Source: Lapillicoccus jejuensis | Lineage (GTDB): Bacteria; Actinomycetota; Actinomycetes; Actinomycetales; Dermatophilaceae | Direction of reading: 5' to 3' | Assembly (NCBI RefSeq): GCF_006715055.1 | Contig: NZ_VFMN01000001.1 | Span: 2,418,001-2,482,000 of the forward strand | Length of the DNA: 64,000 bases | Shown here: positions 46,287-54,969 of the stretch, piece after piece | Numbering within the stretch: the stretch's first letter is position 1 | Layout of the letters: each line of letters begins with the position of its first letter | Program-made: the position numbers and the translations under genes | The notes under the pieces: model-generated | Databases searched by the model: none | What the model was told of the DNA's origin: nothing | Seen by the model: only the letters and a program-made list of their open reading frames with translations

Positions 46287-48157
46287 GCTCGCGCCTCCTC
46301 GCGCGTGTGGACCGGTCGCTCGTCGCCTGGTCGGTCGTCGCCCAGCTTCTCGCGCGTGCGGCTCAGGAAGGCGAGCGCGTCCACGCCCATCGCGCAGGAG
46401 TCGTCGGCCCACCCGGCGGGCTTGCCGGCGACGACGACCCAGCGAGCGCCCTTGTCGCGCAACGCCCGCGCGGCATCGGCGCCCCACTGCGCGTAGGCGT
46501 CGTCGGTGCCGGCGACGAGCACGACGGGCTGACCGCCGTACGCCGCCGCGACCTCCCCGGCGTCGGCGGTCGCCCCGGCGACGTCGACGCCGATCCCGCC
46601 GGCGGCGAGCAGGTTGCTGGCGAAGGTCGCCCGCGCGGTGTGCTGCGCGACAGGGCCGAGGGTGGCGAGGAAGACGGTCGCCGACGGCGGGTCGTCGCGC
46701 AGGGCCTCGTACGGCGCCCCGTACCGCCGGACCGGTGGGGCGAGCCGGTCGGGGGAGCGGGTCGGGCGGCGCTCGGCCAGGTCGGGGAACTCGCTGAGCC
46801 CGGTGACCGGGCGGCGACGGGTGGCGACGAGCCGGTCGCGCGCGGCGACGGAGTCGTCGACGCGGGCGAGCAGCGAGCCATCGTCGAGCGCGGCGAGCAC
46901 CCCGCCCGCGGCCTCGATGCGCTGCAGCTCGGCCCAGCCGGCGCGGGCGAGGTCGTCGGTCAGCCGCTCGACGGCGTACGCGCCGCCGGCCGGGTCGGCG
47001 ACCGCACCGACGTGCGACTCGTCGAGCAGCAGCGCCGACTGGTTGCGCGCCATCCGGCGCGAGAACGCGTCGGCGCGGCCGATCGGCTCGTCGTACGGCA
47101 GGACGGTGACGGCGTCGGCGCCGCCGACGCCGGCCGCGAACGCCGCGACCGTCGTGCGCAGGAGGTTGACGTGGACGTCGTACGCGCTGAGCATCGGCCG
47201 GCTCGTCACGGCGTGCTGCCGCTGCGGCGCCGGTGCGGCGCCGCAGTGCTCGAGCACCCGCGCCCAGAGGCGGCGGGCGGCGCGCAGCAGCGCGATGGTG
47301 GGGAACTGCTCGTCCGTGGCGGCGTAGCGGAAGGACAGCAGGCGCCCCGCGTCGTCGAGCCCGACCTCGGCCTCGAGCGCGCGCAGGTAGGCCAGGCCGA
47401 CGGCGAGCGAGTAGCCCAGCTCCTGGGCCTGCGTCGCTCCGCGGTCGTGCAGCGCGGTCGCGTCGACGATGGCCGCCTCGACGCCGGCGTCGCGGGCGAG
47501 CCGGGCGATCTCGACGAGCGCGTCGAGGGAGACGTCGACACCACGCACCCGCGCGGCGACCGGGTCGGCGCCGAGGCTCGTGCCCGCCGCGGCGGTCACC
47601 CCGGTCGCGCGCAGGTGGTCTACGAACGCGCGCGCCGTGTCGAGCGCCGACCCCGGCGCGTCGAGGACGACGGGCGCGACGTCGAGCAGCACCCCGTCGA
47701 GGAGCGCGGGCAGGTCCGTGTCCGGCGCGACCCGCAGCCACAGCGAAGTGACCCCGCCCTCGAGGTCGGCGAGCGCCTCCTCGCGGGCGGCGGCCGGGGC
47801 GACGTCGTCGCCGACGCTGAGCAGCGCGCGGACGTCCCAGGCGCCGACCCGCTGCGGGCGGCCGCCGGTCACGAGGCCGTCGAGGTCGTCGGGGGTGCCG
47901 AGCGGGGTGACGGTCAGGCCGTCGAGGGTGCGGCGGGCGAGCTTCTCCCAGACCAGCGCGTCGGCGTCGTCGTCCGTGAGCCGGCCGGCCTTGCGCAGCA
48001 CCCCGGCGGCGGCGTGCTCCCACTGCTCGCGGGTGGCGGTGGCGCCGTCGGCGAGGGCCAGGCTGCCCTGGGCCGGCTCGAGGTCGGCGCGCTCGTCGAG
48101 CCCGCCCCGCACCTCCTCGGCCACCGGCTCGGCCGCGTCGCCGTCGTTCTCGCTCAT
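46283..48157 (-). CDS. mutA: Methylmalonyl-CoA mutase, small subunit
   Basis: A 624-residue small subunit, paralogous to mutB but catalytically silent. The barrel region is degenerate ([30 protein letters not shown] near 285, [25 protein letters not shown] near 330). The C-terminal flavodoxin-like domain lacks the D-x-H-x-x-G cobalt-binding motif, as expected for MutA. It forms the heterodimer with MutB. The start ATG at 48157 begins [15 protein letters not shown], an acidic tail typical of the family. It is the first gene of the mutA-mutB-meaB operon and is divergent from the ACT-domain gene at 48254; 96 bases separate them. Confidence 0.94.
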   Translation of the reverse strand: MSENDGDAAEPVAEEVRGGLDERADLEPAQGSLALADGATATREQWEHAAAGVLRKAGRLTDDDADALVWEKLARRTLDGLTVTPLGTPDDLDGLVTGGRPQRVGAWDVRALLSVGDDVAPAAAREEALADLEGGVTSLWLRVAPDTDLPALLDGVLLDVAPVVLDAPGSALDTARAFVDHLRATGVTAAAGTSLGADPVAARVRGVDVSLDALVEIARLARDAGVEAAIVDATALHDRGATQAQELGYSLAVGLAYLRALEAEVGLDDAGRLLSFRYAATDEQFPTIALLRAARRLWARVLEHCGAAPAPQRQHAVTSRPMLSAYDVHVNLLRTTVAAFAAGVGGADAVTVLPYDEPIGRADAFSRRMARNQSALLLDESHVGAVADPAGGAYAVERLTDDLARAGWAELQRIEAAGGVLAALDDGSLLARVDDSVAARDRLVATRRRPVTGLSEFPDLAERRPTRSPDRLAPPVRRYGAPYEALRDDPPSATVFLATLGPVAQHTARATFASNLLAAGGIGVDVAGATADAGEVAAAYGGQPVVLVAGTDDAYAQWGADAARALRDKGARWVVVAGKPAGWADDSCAMGVDALAFLSRTREKLGDDRPGDERPVHTREEARA

Positions 48158-48253
48158 GCCCCCGACTGTATTGAGGCCGGGACCCGCTCGACACCTCGCC
48201 GGGTGTCGGACACGTCACCCGGCCGCGTCGCGCGCCTCGCTACCCTCGCGACC

Positions 48254-48772
48254 GTGAGCCTCGTCGCCGTCACCGTCCTCGGGACCGACCGTCCCGGCAT
48301 CGTCGCCGACCTCACGTCGGCCCTCGCCGCGACGGGTGCGAACCTCGAGGACTCGACGATGACGCTGCTGCGCGGCCACTTCGCGATGGTCGTCCTCGTG
48401 CGGGCCGACACCGACCCCGACGCCCTGGCCGACGCGCTCGCGCCGCTCGCCGCCGACGGCGCGCTCGCGGTCGACGTGCGCGCCCTCCCCGAGGGCCACG
48501 GGTCCGGTGCCGACGGGGCGTCGTACACCCTCAAGGTGCACGGGGCCGACCGCCCGGGCATCGTCGCCGCGCTCACCCGCGTCGTCGCCGACCACGGCGG
48601 CAACGTCGTCGACCTCGGCACGCGCCTGTCGCGCGGGCTCTACGTCCTCACCGCCGAGCTCGTCCTGCCCGCCGGGGTCACGCCCGCGCGGCTCGAGGAG
48701 GACCTGCACGCCGCCGCCCGCGCGGTCGGCGTCGACGTGCACCTCGACCCGATCGACGACGACCTGCTGTGA
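48254..48772 (+). CDS. Two-ACT-domain protein (GcvR-like)
   Basis: A 172-residue protein made of two ACT domains. The first starts VTVLGTDRPGIVADLTSALAATGANLEDS and the second YTLKVHGADRPGIVAALTRVVADHGGNVVD near residue 92; each carries the D-R-P-G-I amino-acid binding turn. It resembles the glycine-cleavage regulator GcvR and similar amino-acid sensors; no DNA-binding domain is present, so it should act through a partner. The GTG at 48254 lies eight bases after TACCCT (48241-48246), which fits a leaderless transcript. Its stop overlaps the deformylase start by GTGA. Confidence 0.85.
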   Translation: MSLVAVTVLGTDRPGIVADLTSALAATGANLEDSTMTLLRGHFAMVVLVRADTDPDALADALAPLAADGALAVDVRALPEGHGSGADGASYTLKVHGADRPGIVAALTRVVADHGGNVVDLGTRLSRGLYVLTAELVLPAGVTPARLEEDLHAAARAVGVDVHLDPIDDDLL

Positions 48773-49326
48773 CCGACACCGCTGCTCCCGGCCCCGCCTG
48801 GCGGATGCCGGACCTCCCGCCCGGGCACGTACGGCGCGTCGTCGAAGCACCGGACCCGGTCCTCTCGACGCCGGGCGCCGACGTCGACCCCGCCGACCCC
48901 GAGGTCGTGCAGCTGGCCGCCGACCTGCTCGCCACCCAGGCCGTCTCGCCCGGCTGCGTCGGCCTCGCCGCCCAGCAGGTCGGGGTCGCCGTACGACTGT
49001 TCTCGGTCGACGTCACCGGCCACGCGAAGACGAAGGTCTGCCACGGCGCGTTCGTCCTCGCCAACGCCGAGGTGGTCTCGGCGACCCGCAGGGAGAAGGG
49101 CCGCGAGGGCTGCATGTCGGTGCCCGACCTCACCGGCGACGTCGCCCGCGCCCGCCGGCTGACCGTCCGCGGCCAGCTGCCGGTCACGGGGGAGTGGGTC
49201 GAGGTCGTCACCGACGCCTTCGAGGCCGTCGCGCTCCAGCACGAGGTCGACCACACCGACGGCCTGCTCTTCCTCGACCGGGTCGCCGGCCCGTCCGCCG
49301 TGCACCCGCGCCGCACCTACCTCTGA
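48769..49326 (+). CDS. def: Peptide deformylase
   Basis: A 185-residue metalloenzyme that removes the N-formyl group from new proteins. All three motifs are seen: GCVGLAAQQVGV near residue 62 (motif 1), EGCMSVP near 110 (motif 2, metal Cys), and QHEVDHTDGLLFLDRV near 151 (motif 3, two metal His and catalytic Glu). Motif 1 has CVG in place of the usual G-x-G, and motif 2 has Met for Leu, minor changes seen in actinobacterial extra copies. It starts at GTG 48769 in a GTGA overlap with the ACT-domain gene. It could be the only or a second deformylase; the window cannot tell. Confidence 0.93.
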   Translation: MTDTAAPGPAWRMPDLPPGHVRRVVEAPDPVLSTPGADVDPADPEVVQLAADLLATQAVSPGCVGLAAQQVGVAVRLFSVDVTGHAKTKVCHGAFVLANAEVVSATRREKGREGCMSVPDLTGDVARARRLTVRGQLPVTGEWVEVVTDAFEAVALQHEVDHTDGLLFLDRVAGPSAVHPRRTYL

Positions 49327-49351
49327 CCTCGCCACCACCTAGGCTGACCCC

Positions 49352-49425
49352 GCCCCCGTAGCCCAACCGGCAGAGGCAGGCGACTTAAAATCGCTGGGTT
49401 GCGAGTTCGAGTCTCGTCGGGGGCA
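49352..49425 (+). tRNA. tRNA with UAA anticodon and short variable loop (tRNA-Leu-like)
   Basis: A 74-base cloverleaf: acceptor GCCCCCG/CGGGGGC (7 bp), anticodon stem GGCGA/TCGCT with loop CTTAAAA (anticodon TAA, reading UUA), T arm GCGAG, TTCGAGT, CTCGT, discriminator A, no encoded CCA (next bases CCC). The variable loop is only 5 bases (GGGTT), whereas bacterial leucine tRNAs normally have a long variable arm. The D stem has three good pairs plus a C-A mismatch. Codon meaning is from the anticodon; its charging identity is uncertain. Confidence 0.85.
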
Positions 49426-49490
49426 CCCAGCCCGTACGGCGCCCGGTCCGCCCCCACGTGAGACCATCGACGAGAGCCGACACGGCTCAC

Positions 49491-49530
49491 CCGGACGAGG
49501 GAGCCGTACCCGGAACGCGACAAGACGGCC
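49491..49530 (+). promoter_or_regulatory. Guanidine-III (ykkC-III) riboswitch
   Basis: The segment from CCGGACGAGG (49491-49500) through GCCGTACCCGG (49503-49513) to GACAAGACGGC (49519-49529) matches the conserved pseudoknot parts of the guanidine-III riboswitch. It ends three bases before the ribosome site GAGGAG (49533-49538) of the SMR exporter gene, so it probably controls translation start when guanidinium binds. Confidence 0.88.
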
Positions 49531-49546
49531 ACGAGGAGTGGTTGTC

Positions 49547-49861
49547 GTGTCGTGGTTGGTGCTCGTCGTCTCTGGCGTCCTGGAGTCCGTGTGGGCCGTG
49601 GCCCTGAGCAGGACGCAGGGCTTCTCCCGCCCCGTCCCGACGGCGATCTTCGCCACCGCGCTGGTCGCCAGCATGGGCGGCCTCGCGTTCGCGCTCCGCA
49701 GCCTGCCGGTCGGGACGGCGTACGCCGTCTGGGTCGGCATCGGAGCCGGGCTCACCGTCACCTACGGCATGGTCACCGGCGCCGAGACGGTCAGCGTGCT
49801 CAAGGTGGCGCTGATCGTCGGCCTCGTCGGCTGCGTCGTCGGCCTCAAGCTCGCGCACTGA
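49547..49861 (+). CDS. SMR-family guanidinium exporter (Gdx/SugE type)
   Basis: A 104-residue small multidrug resistance protein with four membrane helices. The start MSWLVLVVSGVLESVWAVAL carries the essential membrane Glu (E13 by count) and matches SugE/Gdx proteins, not EmrE; a second helix has the PVGTAYAVWVGIGAG motif near residue 57. Gdx proteins export guanidinium in exchange for protons. The GTG at 49547 is chosen over GTG 49538 because GAGGAG lies eight bases before it and the family N-terminus fits. The guanidine-III riboswitch directly upstream supports the assignment strongly. Confidence 0.93.
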   Translation: MSWLVLVVSGVLESVWAVALSRTQGFSRPVPTAIFATALVASMGGLAFALRSLPVGTAYAVWVGIGAGLTVTYGMVTGAETVSVLKVALIVGLVGCVVGLKLAH

Positions 49862-49870
49862 TCGCACCCC

Positions 49871-49876
49871 TAGGGT
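49871..49876 (+). promoter_or_regulatory. Likely -10 box (TAGGGT) for a leaderless transcript
   Basis: TAGGGT ends seven bases before the ATG at 49884, the spacing expected for TANNNT leaderless promoters of actinobacteria. AGGGTG could also serve as a weak ribosome site, so the two readings compete. Confidence 0.4.
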
Positions 49877-49883
49877 GACGGCC

Positions 49884-50420
49884 ATGCCGCTCCTGTCCTT
49901 CGGTGACCACCAGCCCCGCGTCGACCCGACCGCCTGGGTCGCCGGCAGCGCCGAGCTCGTCGGAGACGTGACGCTGCACGCCGACTCCAGCGTCTGGTAC
50001 CAGTCCGTCCTGCGCGCCGAGCTCGCGCCGATCACGCTCGGCGCGGGCAGCAACCTCCAGGACGGGTGCGTCGTGCACACCGACGAGGACTTCCCGACGA
50101 CGATCGGTGCCCGCGTCAGCGTCGGCCACCGCGCCGTCCTGCACGGCTGCACGATCGGCGACGGCGCGCTCGTCGGGATGGGCGCGGTCGTCCTCAACGG
50201 CGCGGTCGTCGGCGAGGAGTGCCTCGTCGCCGCCGGGGCCGTCGTCCCGGAGGGCATGGTCGTCCCGCCGCGGACGCTCGTCGCCGGCGTGCCGGCCAAG
50301 GTCCGCCGCGAGCTCGACGACGCCTCCCTGCTGCGGGTGCGGGCCAACTCGGTCATCTACGTCGAGCTCGCGCAGCAGCACCGCGACACCGCCCGCCCGG
50401 TGCCCGCCGACGGTTCCTGA
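49884..50420 (+). CDS. Gamma-carbonic-anhydrase-like hexapeptide protein
   Basis: A 178-residue left-handed beta-helix protein of the gamma-CA/YrdA/PaaY group. Hexapeptide repeats start at AWVAGSAELVGDVTLHADSSVWYQSVLRAE; the zinc histidines are in CVVHTDEDFPTTIG near residue 62 and VGHRAVLHGCTIGDG near 82. Such proteins bind zinc; many lack carbonic anhydrase activity and the role of this one is not known. ATG 49884 and GTG 49875 are both in frame; the ATG is preferred because the family begins near MPLLSF. It is 22 bases after the exporter stop, but a -10-like TAGGGT suggests its own promoter. Confidence 0.88.
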   Translation: MPLLSFGDHQPRVDPTAWVAGSAELVGDVTLHADSSVWYQSVLRAELAPITLGAGSNLQDGCVVHTDEDFPTTIGARVSVGHRAVLHGCTIGDGALVGMGAVVLNGAVVGEECLVAAGAVVPEGMVVPPRTLVAGVPAKVRRELDDASLLRVRANSVIYVELAQQHRDTARPVPADGS

Positions 50421-50547
50421 GAGCGAACCTGGGAAGATCCTGACAACGCCGACCCCCAACCGGGAACACCGGCGCCCCGCCGCTCGTAGAACGAGTGCAC
50501 ACCCCTCGCGCCCGCCCGGGCGCCCAGCAGTCGACAGGAGCACGGAG

Positions 50548-51399
50548 ATGGCCGGCAACAACCCGGTGTTCTCGAAGTTCGAGCAGCAGGCGTCCCAGCA
50601 GGGCTACGCCGGCTTCGGACGCAACCAGGCGCCGACGTACCCGCCGCAGTACCCCGGCCCGCAGGGCGGCTACGGCCCGCAGGACCTCGACGCGCTGTAC
50701 CAGCAGCCGTCCGCCGGCCCGCTGCAGACCGGCCGGCTGACCGTCGACGACGTCGTGATGAAGACGCTGGGCCTCTTCGTCCTCGTCCTCGCCGCCGGCG
50801 GCGTCTCGTGGGTCCTCACGGACAGCCAGCCCGCGTTGACGACGCCCCTGTGGCTCGGCGGCATGCTCGTCGGCCTCGGCCTCGGCCTGGCGATCTCCTT
50901 CATGAAGAAGGTCAGCGTCCCGCTCATCCTGCTGTACGCCGTCGCCGAGGGCCTCTTCCTCGGGGCGTTCAGCCGTGTCATGGAGGCCGCGTTCCCCGGC
51001 GTCGTCACCTCGGCCGTCGTCGCCACGCTCGCCACCTTCGCCGGCATGTTCGCGGGCTACCGCTTCGGGATCATCAAGGTCACCGACAAGAGCCGCCGGA
51101 TCTTCGGCCTGGCCATCCTCGGCTACCTCGTCTTCAGCCTCGTCAACGTCGTCGCCCTGCTCGCCGGCTGGACCTCCGGCTGGGGCTTCGGCGGCGGCGG
51201 CATGCTCGGCATCGCCATCTCGCTCCTCGGTGTCGGCCTGGCCGCGTACTCGCTGGCCATGGACTTCGACTCCATCGACCGCGCCGTCCGCGCCCAGGTC
51301 CCGCAGCAGTACTCGTGGCTGCTGGCCCACGGCCTCATCGTCAGCCTCGTCTGGCTGTACGTCGAGATGCTGCGCCTCTTCGCGCGGCTGCGCGACTGA
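50548..51399 (+). CDS. Bax inhibitor-1/YccA family membrane protein
   Basis: A 283-residue membrane protein. Residues about 1-65 are a Gln/Pro/Tyr/Gly-rich cytoplasmic tail (GYAGFGRNQAPTYPPQYPG); seven membrane helices follow from about residue 72 (TLGLFVLVLAAGGVSWVL). The family loop between helices reads GYRFGIIKVTDKSRRI near 172 and the C-terminal part AMDFDSIDRAV near 240 carries the acidic residues that in BsYetJ form the calcium-leak latch. The ATG at 50548 follows AGGAG (50536-50540) by seven bases, with a second GGAG close by. Actinobacterial members of this family usually have this Pro-rich tail. Function in this host is unknown. Confidence 0.9.
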   Translation: MAGNNPVFSKFEQQASQQGYAGFGRNQAPTYPPQYPGPQGGYGPQDLDALYQQPSAGPLQTGRLTVDDVVMKTLGLFVLVLAAGGVSWVLTDSQPALTTPLWLGGMLVGLGLGLAISFMKKVSVPLILLYAVAEGLFLGAFSRVMEAAFPGVVTSAVVATLATFAGMFAGYRFGIIKVTDKSRRIFGLAILGYLVFSLVNVVALLAGWTSGWGFGGGGMLGIAISLLGVGLAAYSLAMDFDSIDRAVRAQVPQQYSWLLAHGLIVSLVWLYVEMLRLFARLRD

Positions 51400-51427
51400 C
51401 CGGCCCCGCACCACGGACGCCGACCGC

Positions 51428-51718
51428 GTGACCACTCCGCCGCGACCCCTGCCGACCGGGGTCGCGGCGGAGCTGCGTCGGGTCACCGACCGGTGGCGCA
51501 CCCTCCCGGTCGCCGAGGCAGGCCGCCGTACGGCGACCGTCCGCACCCTCCTCGACGAGCTCGCCGTCGCCACCGCACCGCACGCCGGTCCGGTCCCCGA
51601 CCTCGGGCCGGCCGCCCTGCCCGACCAGCTGGCCGTCCTCGTGTACGACGCCGCGGCGGCGGGGGAGGACCCGCAGCGGCTCGAGGCCCGTCTCGCGGAC
51701 CTGCGCCGCGCCCTCTGA
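51428..51718 (+). CDS. Small hypothetical protein (96 residues)
   Basis: A short open frame from GTG 51428, 28 bases after the YccA-type gene. The product is alanine- and arginine-rich (GVAAELRRVTDRWRTLPVAEAGRRTATVRTLLDELA), soluble and probably helical, with a C-terminal helix (PQRLEARLADLRRAL). Third-position GC preference fits a real gene. I do not recognise the family. There is no clear ribosome site; coupling to the upstream gene is possible. Confidence 0.6.
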   Translation: MTTPPRPLPTGVAAELRRVTDRWRTLPVAEAGRRTATVRTLLDELAVATAPHAGPVPDLGPAALPDQLAVLVYDAAAAGEDPQRLEARLADLRRAL

Positions 51719-51826
51719 CGCGCCGCTGCGGACGCGTCACCTGCGACCGCGCCGCCAGTCGGCCGTGAGATCCCCGATCCGGGCTGCGAGCCGAAACTCC
51801 CGGGGAACCGATCGCGTTCCCCGCCC

Positions 51827-53284
51827 GTGACCGCACGTCCCCTCCTGCCGCCGGCCCTCCGGTCGGCCTCGCGACCGCGCCTCGCCGCCCTCGTCGCCCT
51901 CGTCCTCACCACCGGTGCGCTCGCCGGAGTCGCGAGCGCCCGCAGCGCCGCGCCGGCCGATCTCCTCGTCGTCCGCCCACCGACGGTGGCGGCGCTGACG
52001 GCCCCGGCGGAGCTCACCGTCACCGTCGGCGCGACCCCGACGGACGGCGTCGTGCCGTCCGGCGCGATCGGGCTGTCCTTCGACGAGAACGTGCTCGGCA
52101 GCCGGGGCCTTAGCGCGGCCGCCGGTCTCGTCCCGCTGATGCGACGGCTGGGCCCGTCGATCCTGCGCATCGGCGGGACCTCGTCGCAGTGGGGCCGCGC
52201 GGTGCCGTTCACCGCCACGCAGCTGCACTCGCTCGACACGGTGCTGCGCGGGAGCGGTTGGCGGGCGATCCTCACCGAGGACGACGCGCACTGGTCGGCG
52301 AGCGTCACCGCTCAGGACGCCCGCGCCGCGAACGCCGTCCTGGGCCCGCGGCTCGCCGGGATGGCGTGCGGCAACGAGCCCGCGGGCTACGCCCCCTCCG
52401 GCTGGCGGCCGCGGGGGTGGACGACCGCGCAGACCGTCGCCGACGAGCTGACCTGTCTGCGCGCCGTGCACGCCGCCGTCCCGAGCATCCGGCTCGTCGG
52501 TCCCGACGCGGGCCAGGGCGACTGGGTGCGCCGGTGGGCGCCGCAGGGCGCGAGCAGCGTCGCGATCGTGACGACCCACCTCTACCCGATGGCCGCGTGC
52601 CGGGTGCCGTGGCCGCTGCCCGGGACACTGCTCGGCCCCGCGGCGCAGCGGGTCGCGCTCGAGGACGTCGCCCCCGCGCTCGCCGCGGCCCGCGCCGCGC
52701 ACCGGCCGCTGCTGCTCGACGAGACGAACTCGGCCGCCTGCGGCGGGATCCGTGGCCTCAGCGACGCGTACGCCGCCGCGCTCTGGGCCCCCGACGACGT
52801 CCTCACCCTGCTCCAGGCCGGGGTCGTCGGTCTCGACTTCCACGGGGCACCGAACGCCCACGGCTGCAGCCAGTACTCACCGATCTGCCTCCCCGCCGGC
52901 GCGAGCACCGACCGCGCCCAGCCGGTGTACGACGGCCTGCTCCTCGCCCACGACCTCGGCACCGGCCGGCTGCTGCCGGTCTCGGGGACGACCGCGCTGC
53001 TGCGGGCGCACGCCCTGCTGCGGGGGGACGGGCGCACCGCGGTGCTGCTCGACAACGAGTCCGACCACCCGGTGCTCGTCCACCTCGTCGTGCCGCACTC
53101 CTCGGGCTCGGCGGCCGAGACGCTCATGACCGACCCCGGCGGCCTGCGGGCGCGCGGTGGGGTCTGCTTCACGACCGGCCAGGTGGACGGGACCGCGGAG
53201 GGCACGGGCACGACGTCGTACGTCGTCCGGTTGCCCGCCTTCAGCGCCGACGACGTCGTCACCGCGGTCTCGGTCGCCGCCTGA
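51827..53284 (+). CDS. Secreted GH79-like (heparanase family) glycoside hydrolase
   Basis: A 485-residue exported protein with a signal peptide (LAALVALVLTTGALAGVASA, about residues 22-41). The catalytic region resembles family GH79: GLSFDENVLGSRG near 82, RRLGPSILRIGGTSSQWGR near 105, the acid/base motif CGNEPAGY near 184 and the probable nucleophile in LLLDETNSAACGG near 300. Residues about 385-485 form a beta-rich C-terminal domain. GH79 enzymes remove glucuronic acid from glycans, including sulfated ones, so a link to the sulfated-glycan genes at the other end of the window is possible but not shown. The GTG at 51827 lacks a ribosome site, but the signal peptide sets the start region. Confidence 0.82.
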   Translation: MTARPLLPPALRSASRPRLAALVALVLTTGALAGVASARSAAPADLLVVRPPTVAALTAPAELTVTVGATPTDGVVPSGAIGLSFDENVLGSRGLSAAAGLVPLMRRLGPSILRIGGTSSQWGRAVPFTATQLHSLDTVLRGSGWRAILTEDDAHWSASVTAQDARAANAVLGPRLAGMACGNEPAGYAPSGWRPRGWTTAQTVADELTCLRAVHAAVPSIRLVGPDAGQGDWVRRWAPQGASSVAIVTTHLYPMAACRVPWPLPGTLLGPAAQRVALEDVAPALAAARAAHRPLLLDETNSAACGGIRGLSDAYAAALWAPDDVLTLLQAGVVGLDFHGAPNAHGCSQYSPICLPAGASTDRAQPVYDGLLLAHDLGTGRLLPVSGTTALLRAHALLRGDGRTAVLLDNESDHPVLVHLVVPHSSGSAAETLMTDPGGLRARGGVCFTTGQVDGTAEGTGTTSYVVRLPAFSADDVVTAVSVAA

Positions 53285-53378
53285 CCCGAGGTGTCGGCGG
53301 GAGCACGGCCGAGGACGCTCCCCGGCACGCTGGACCCGGCCGTGAAACCCTCCGTGGGGGGTGCGGACATGAAGGGGT

Positions 53379-54167
53379 GTGACGGTGGACGAGAGGGGCT
53401 CGGGGGCTTCGCGGGATGGTGATGCCCGGCCCCAGGAGCCCCACGTCCCGGTGCGGGGCTCGCGGACGAGCGTTCACGGCGGGGAGGGCGCCGTCGCGTC
53501 GCTGTTGGAGCCGGGTCGGGGGACGGGGCCGGCTCGCGACCATGAGGAGCTGGTGTGGGGTCGTGCCCGCAGCGGCGACGGACAGGCGTTCGCGGTCGTG
53601 TTCGACCTGCACCGTGACCGGGTCTACGTCCATGCGCTCCGGATGCTGGGGGCGCCCGGCGACGCCGAGGACGTGGCGGCGTCGGCCTTCCTCGAGCTCT
53701 GGCGCCGACGGGACGCCGTACGCGTGGTCAACGGTTCGGTCCTGCCGTGGCTGCTGGTCACTACCGGGAACGTCGCCCGGAACACGGCCCGGGCACGGCG
53801 TCGGTACCGGGACTTCCTCGCTCGCCTACCGCACAGCGGCGACCTGGCCGGAGAGGCGGCCCGCCCCGGGGTGTCGGGGAGTGCCGCGGAGGCGAGGGAT
53901 GCGGCGGAACAGGCTCTGGCCGGACGTGAGCTCGGGGTGGACCCGAGGCTGCGGGACGCGCTGCGGGCCCTGCCCGAGCTCGACATGACCCTGCTCCTGC
54001 TCGTCGGCTTCGAGGACCTCACCGTCGCGGACGCCGCCGCCGCGACGGGGATCAGTCCGGCGGCGGCCAAGACACGGCTGCATCGAGCCCGTCTGCGGAT
54101 CCGGCAGCAGCTGGCTGACTTCCCGGAGGACTCGACCGGCACCGAACGCATCGGAGCAGCGCGATGA
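53379..54167 (+). CDS. ECF-type RNA polymerase sigma factor
   Basis: A 262-residue group IV sigma factor with a long, low-complexity N-terminus of about 58 residues. Region 2 is FAVVFDLHRDRVYVHALRMLGAPGDAEDVAASAFLELWRR (about 72-111), followed by VLPWLLVTTGNVARNTARARRR. Region 4 covers about 193-250: ALRALPELDMTLLLLVGFEDLTV and the recognition helix ATGISPAAAKTRLHRARLRIR. The start GTG 53379 has GAAGGGG upstream; GTG 53385 is an alternative. The stop overlaps the next gene (a single-pass membrane protein) by ATGA, the usual layout for a sigma factor with its membrane partner. Confidence 0.88.
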   Translation: MTVDERGSGASRDGDARPQEPHVPVRGSRTSVHGGEGAVASLLEPGRGTGPARDHEELVWGRARSGDGQAFAVVFDLHRDRVYVHALRMLGAPGDAEDVAASAFLELWRRRDAVRVVNGSVLPWLLVTTGNVARNTARARRRYRDFLARLPHSGDLAGEAARPGVSGSAAEARDAAEQALAGRELGVDPRLRDALRALPELDMTLLLLVGFEDLTVADAAAATGISPAAAKTRLHRARLRIRQQLADFPEDSTGTERIGAAR

Positions 54168-54943
54168 CGATCCGGATGGACGACCACTTCGCCGGCGCCC
54201 TGCGGGCCGCTCTCATCGAGCACGTCACGGAACAGGGCGCGGAGCACCGTGCTCGGTCCACGGCGCGGCGACGGCAGGCACGGCTCCGGGTGGTGGTCGG
54301 TGCCGTCACGGGCCTGGCCGTTCTCGGTGGCGGGGTCGCCGTGGCGGCGGCCGGGGGATGGTTCTCGCTGCCCGGTTCGGATGTCGTCACGACGTCGGCG
54401 CCGGCGGTGACGGTCACCCGGTCCGGGACGGCCACGGTCGAGCTGGGAGCGATACCGAGCGACGCCACCGATGTGACGTTGCAGCTGTCCTGCCTCACCG
54501 CGGGCACGTTCACCTTCTCCGACGGTGCCTCGATGATCTGCTCCGCATCAGATGCCGGAACCCGTCAGGGCGTCACGACGTACCGACTCCCACTCGCGCC
54601 TGGTCAGCACTCCATCACGATCACCAGCAGTCCTGCGACGCGTTGGACCCTCATCGCGACGTTTGCGCACGTGGAGGTCAGTGAGTGGGGCCGCAACGCC
54701 GACGGGCTCACGTACGGCGTGCAGAACGCGCACGGGACCCCGGACCTGATCGCCGTCACCGCGACGAACGGCAGAGAGGGCTACGCCTTCGACCGAGACC
54801 TCGACCCGCCCCCACCGACCGGCCTGCAGACCGGGCCTGAACCCGCGCGCACCATCCCCGTCTTCACCTCCGACGGTCACACCCGCATCGGCGTCTTCGT
54901 CATCGGCGGGGACCCGCACGAGGGAACCACCCCTATCCGCTGA
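54164..54943 (+). CDS. Single-pass membrane protein, putative partner of the ECF sigma factor
   Basis: A 259-residue protein. Residues about 1-42 are cytoplasmic and charged (HVTEQGAEHRARSTARRRQAR), one helix spans about 43-66 (VVVGAVTGLAVLGGGVAVAAAGGWF) and the rest is extracytoplasmic, Thr/Ser-rich and beta-rich, with two cysteines (LSCLTAG and SMICSAS) that could form a disulfide. No zinc-type anti-sigma motif (H-x3-C-x2-C) is present in the N-terminus, so a classical anti-sigma role is uncertain. The ATG at 54164 overlaps the sigma stop by ATGA. Genes with this plan often sit after such sigma factors; function unknown. Confidence 0.75.
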   Translation: MTIRMDDHFAGALRAALIEHVTEQGAEHRARSTARRRQARLRVVVGAVTGLAVLGGGVAVAAAGGWFSLPGSDVVTTSAPAVTVTRSGTATVELGAIPSDATDVTLQLSCLTAGTFTFSDGASMICSASDAGTRQGVTTYRLPLAPGQHSITITSSPATRWTLIATFAHVEVSEWGRNADGLTYGVQNAHGTPDLIAVTATNGREGYAFDRDLDPPPPTGLQTGPEPARTIPVFTSDGHTRIGVFVIGGDPHEGTTPIR

Positions 54944-54969
54944 ACGGTCCTGAGGTCCGCACGGTATCC

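Noticed and set aside
53285-53378. ECF self-promoter before the sigma gene (GAAACC then a downstream hexamer)
   Set aside because: The upstream half is suggestive, but no downstream box at the right distance could be supported.
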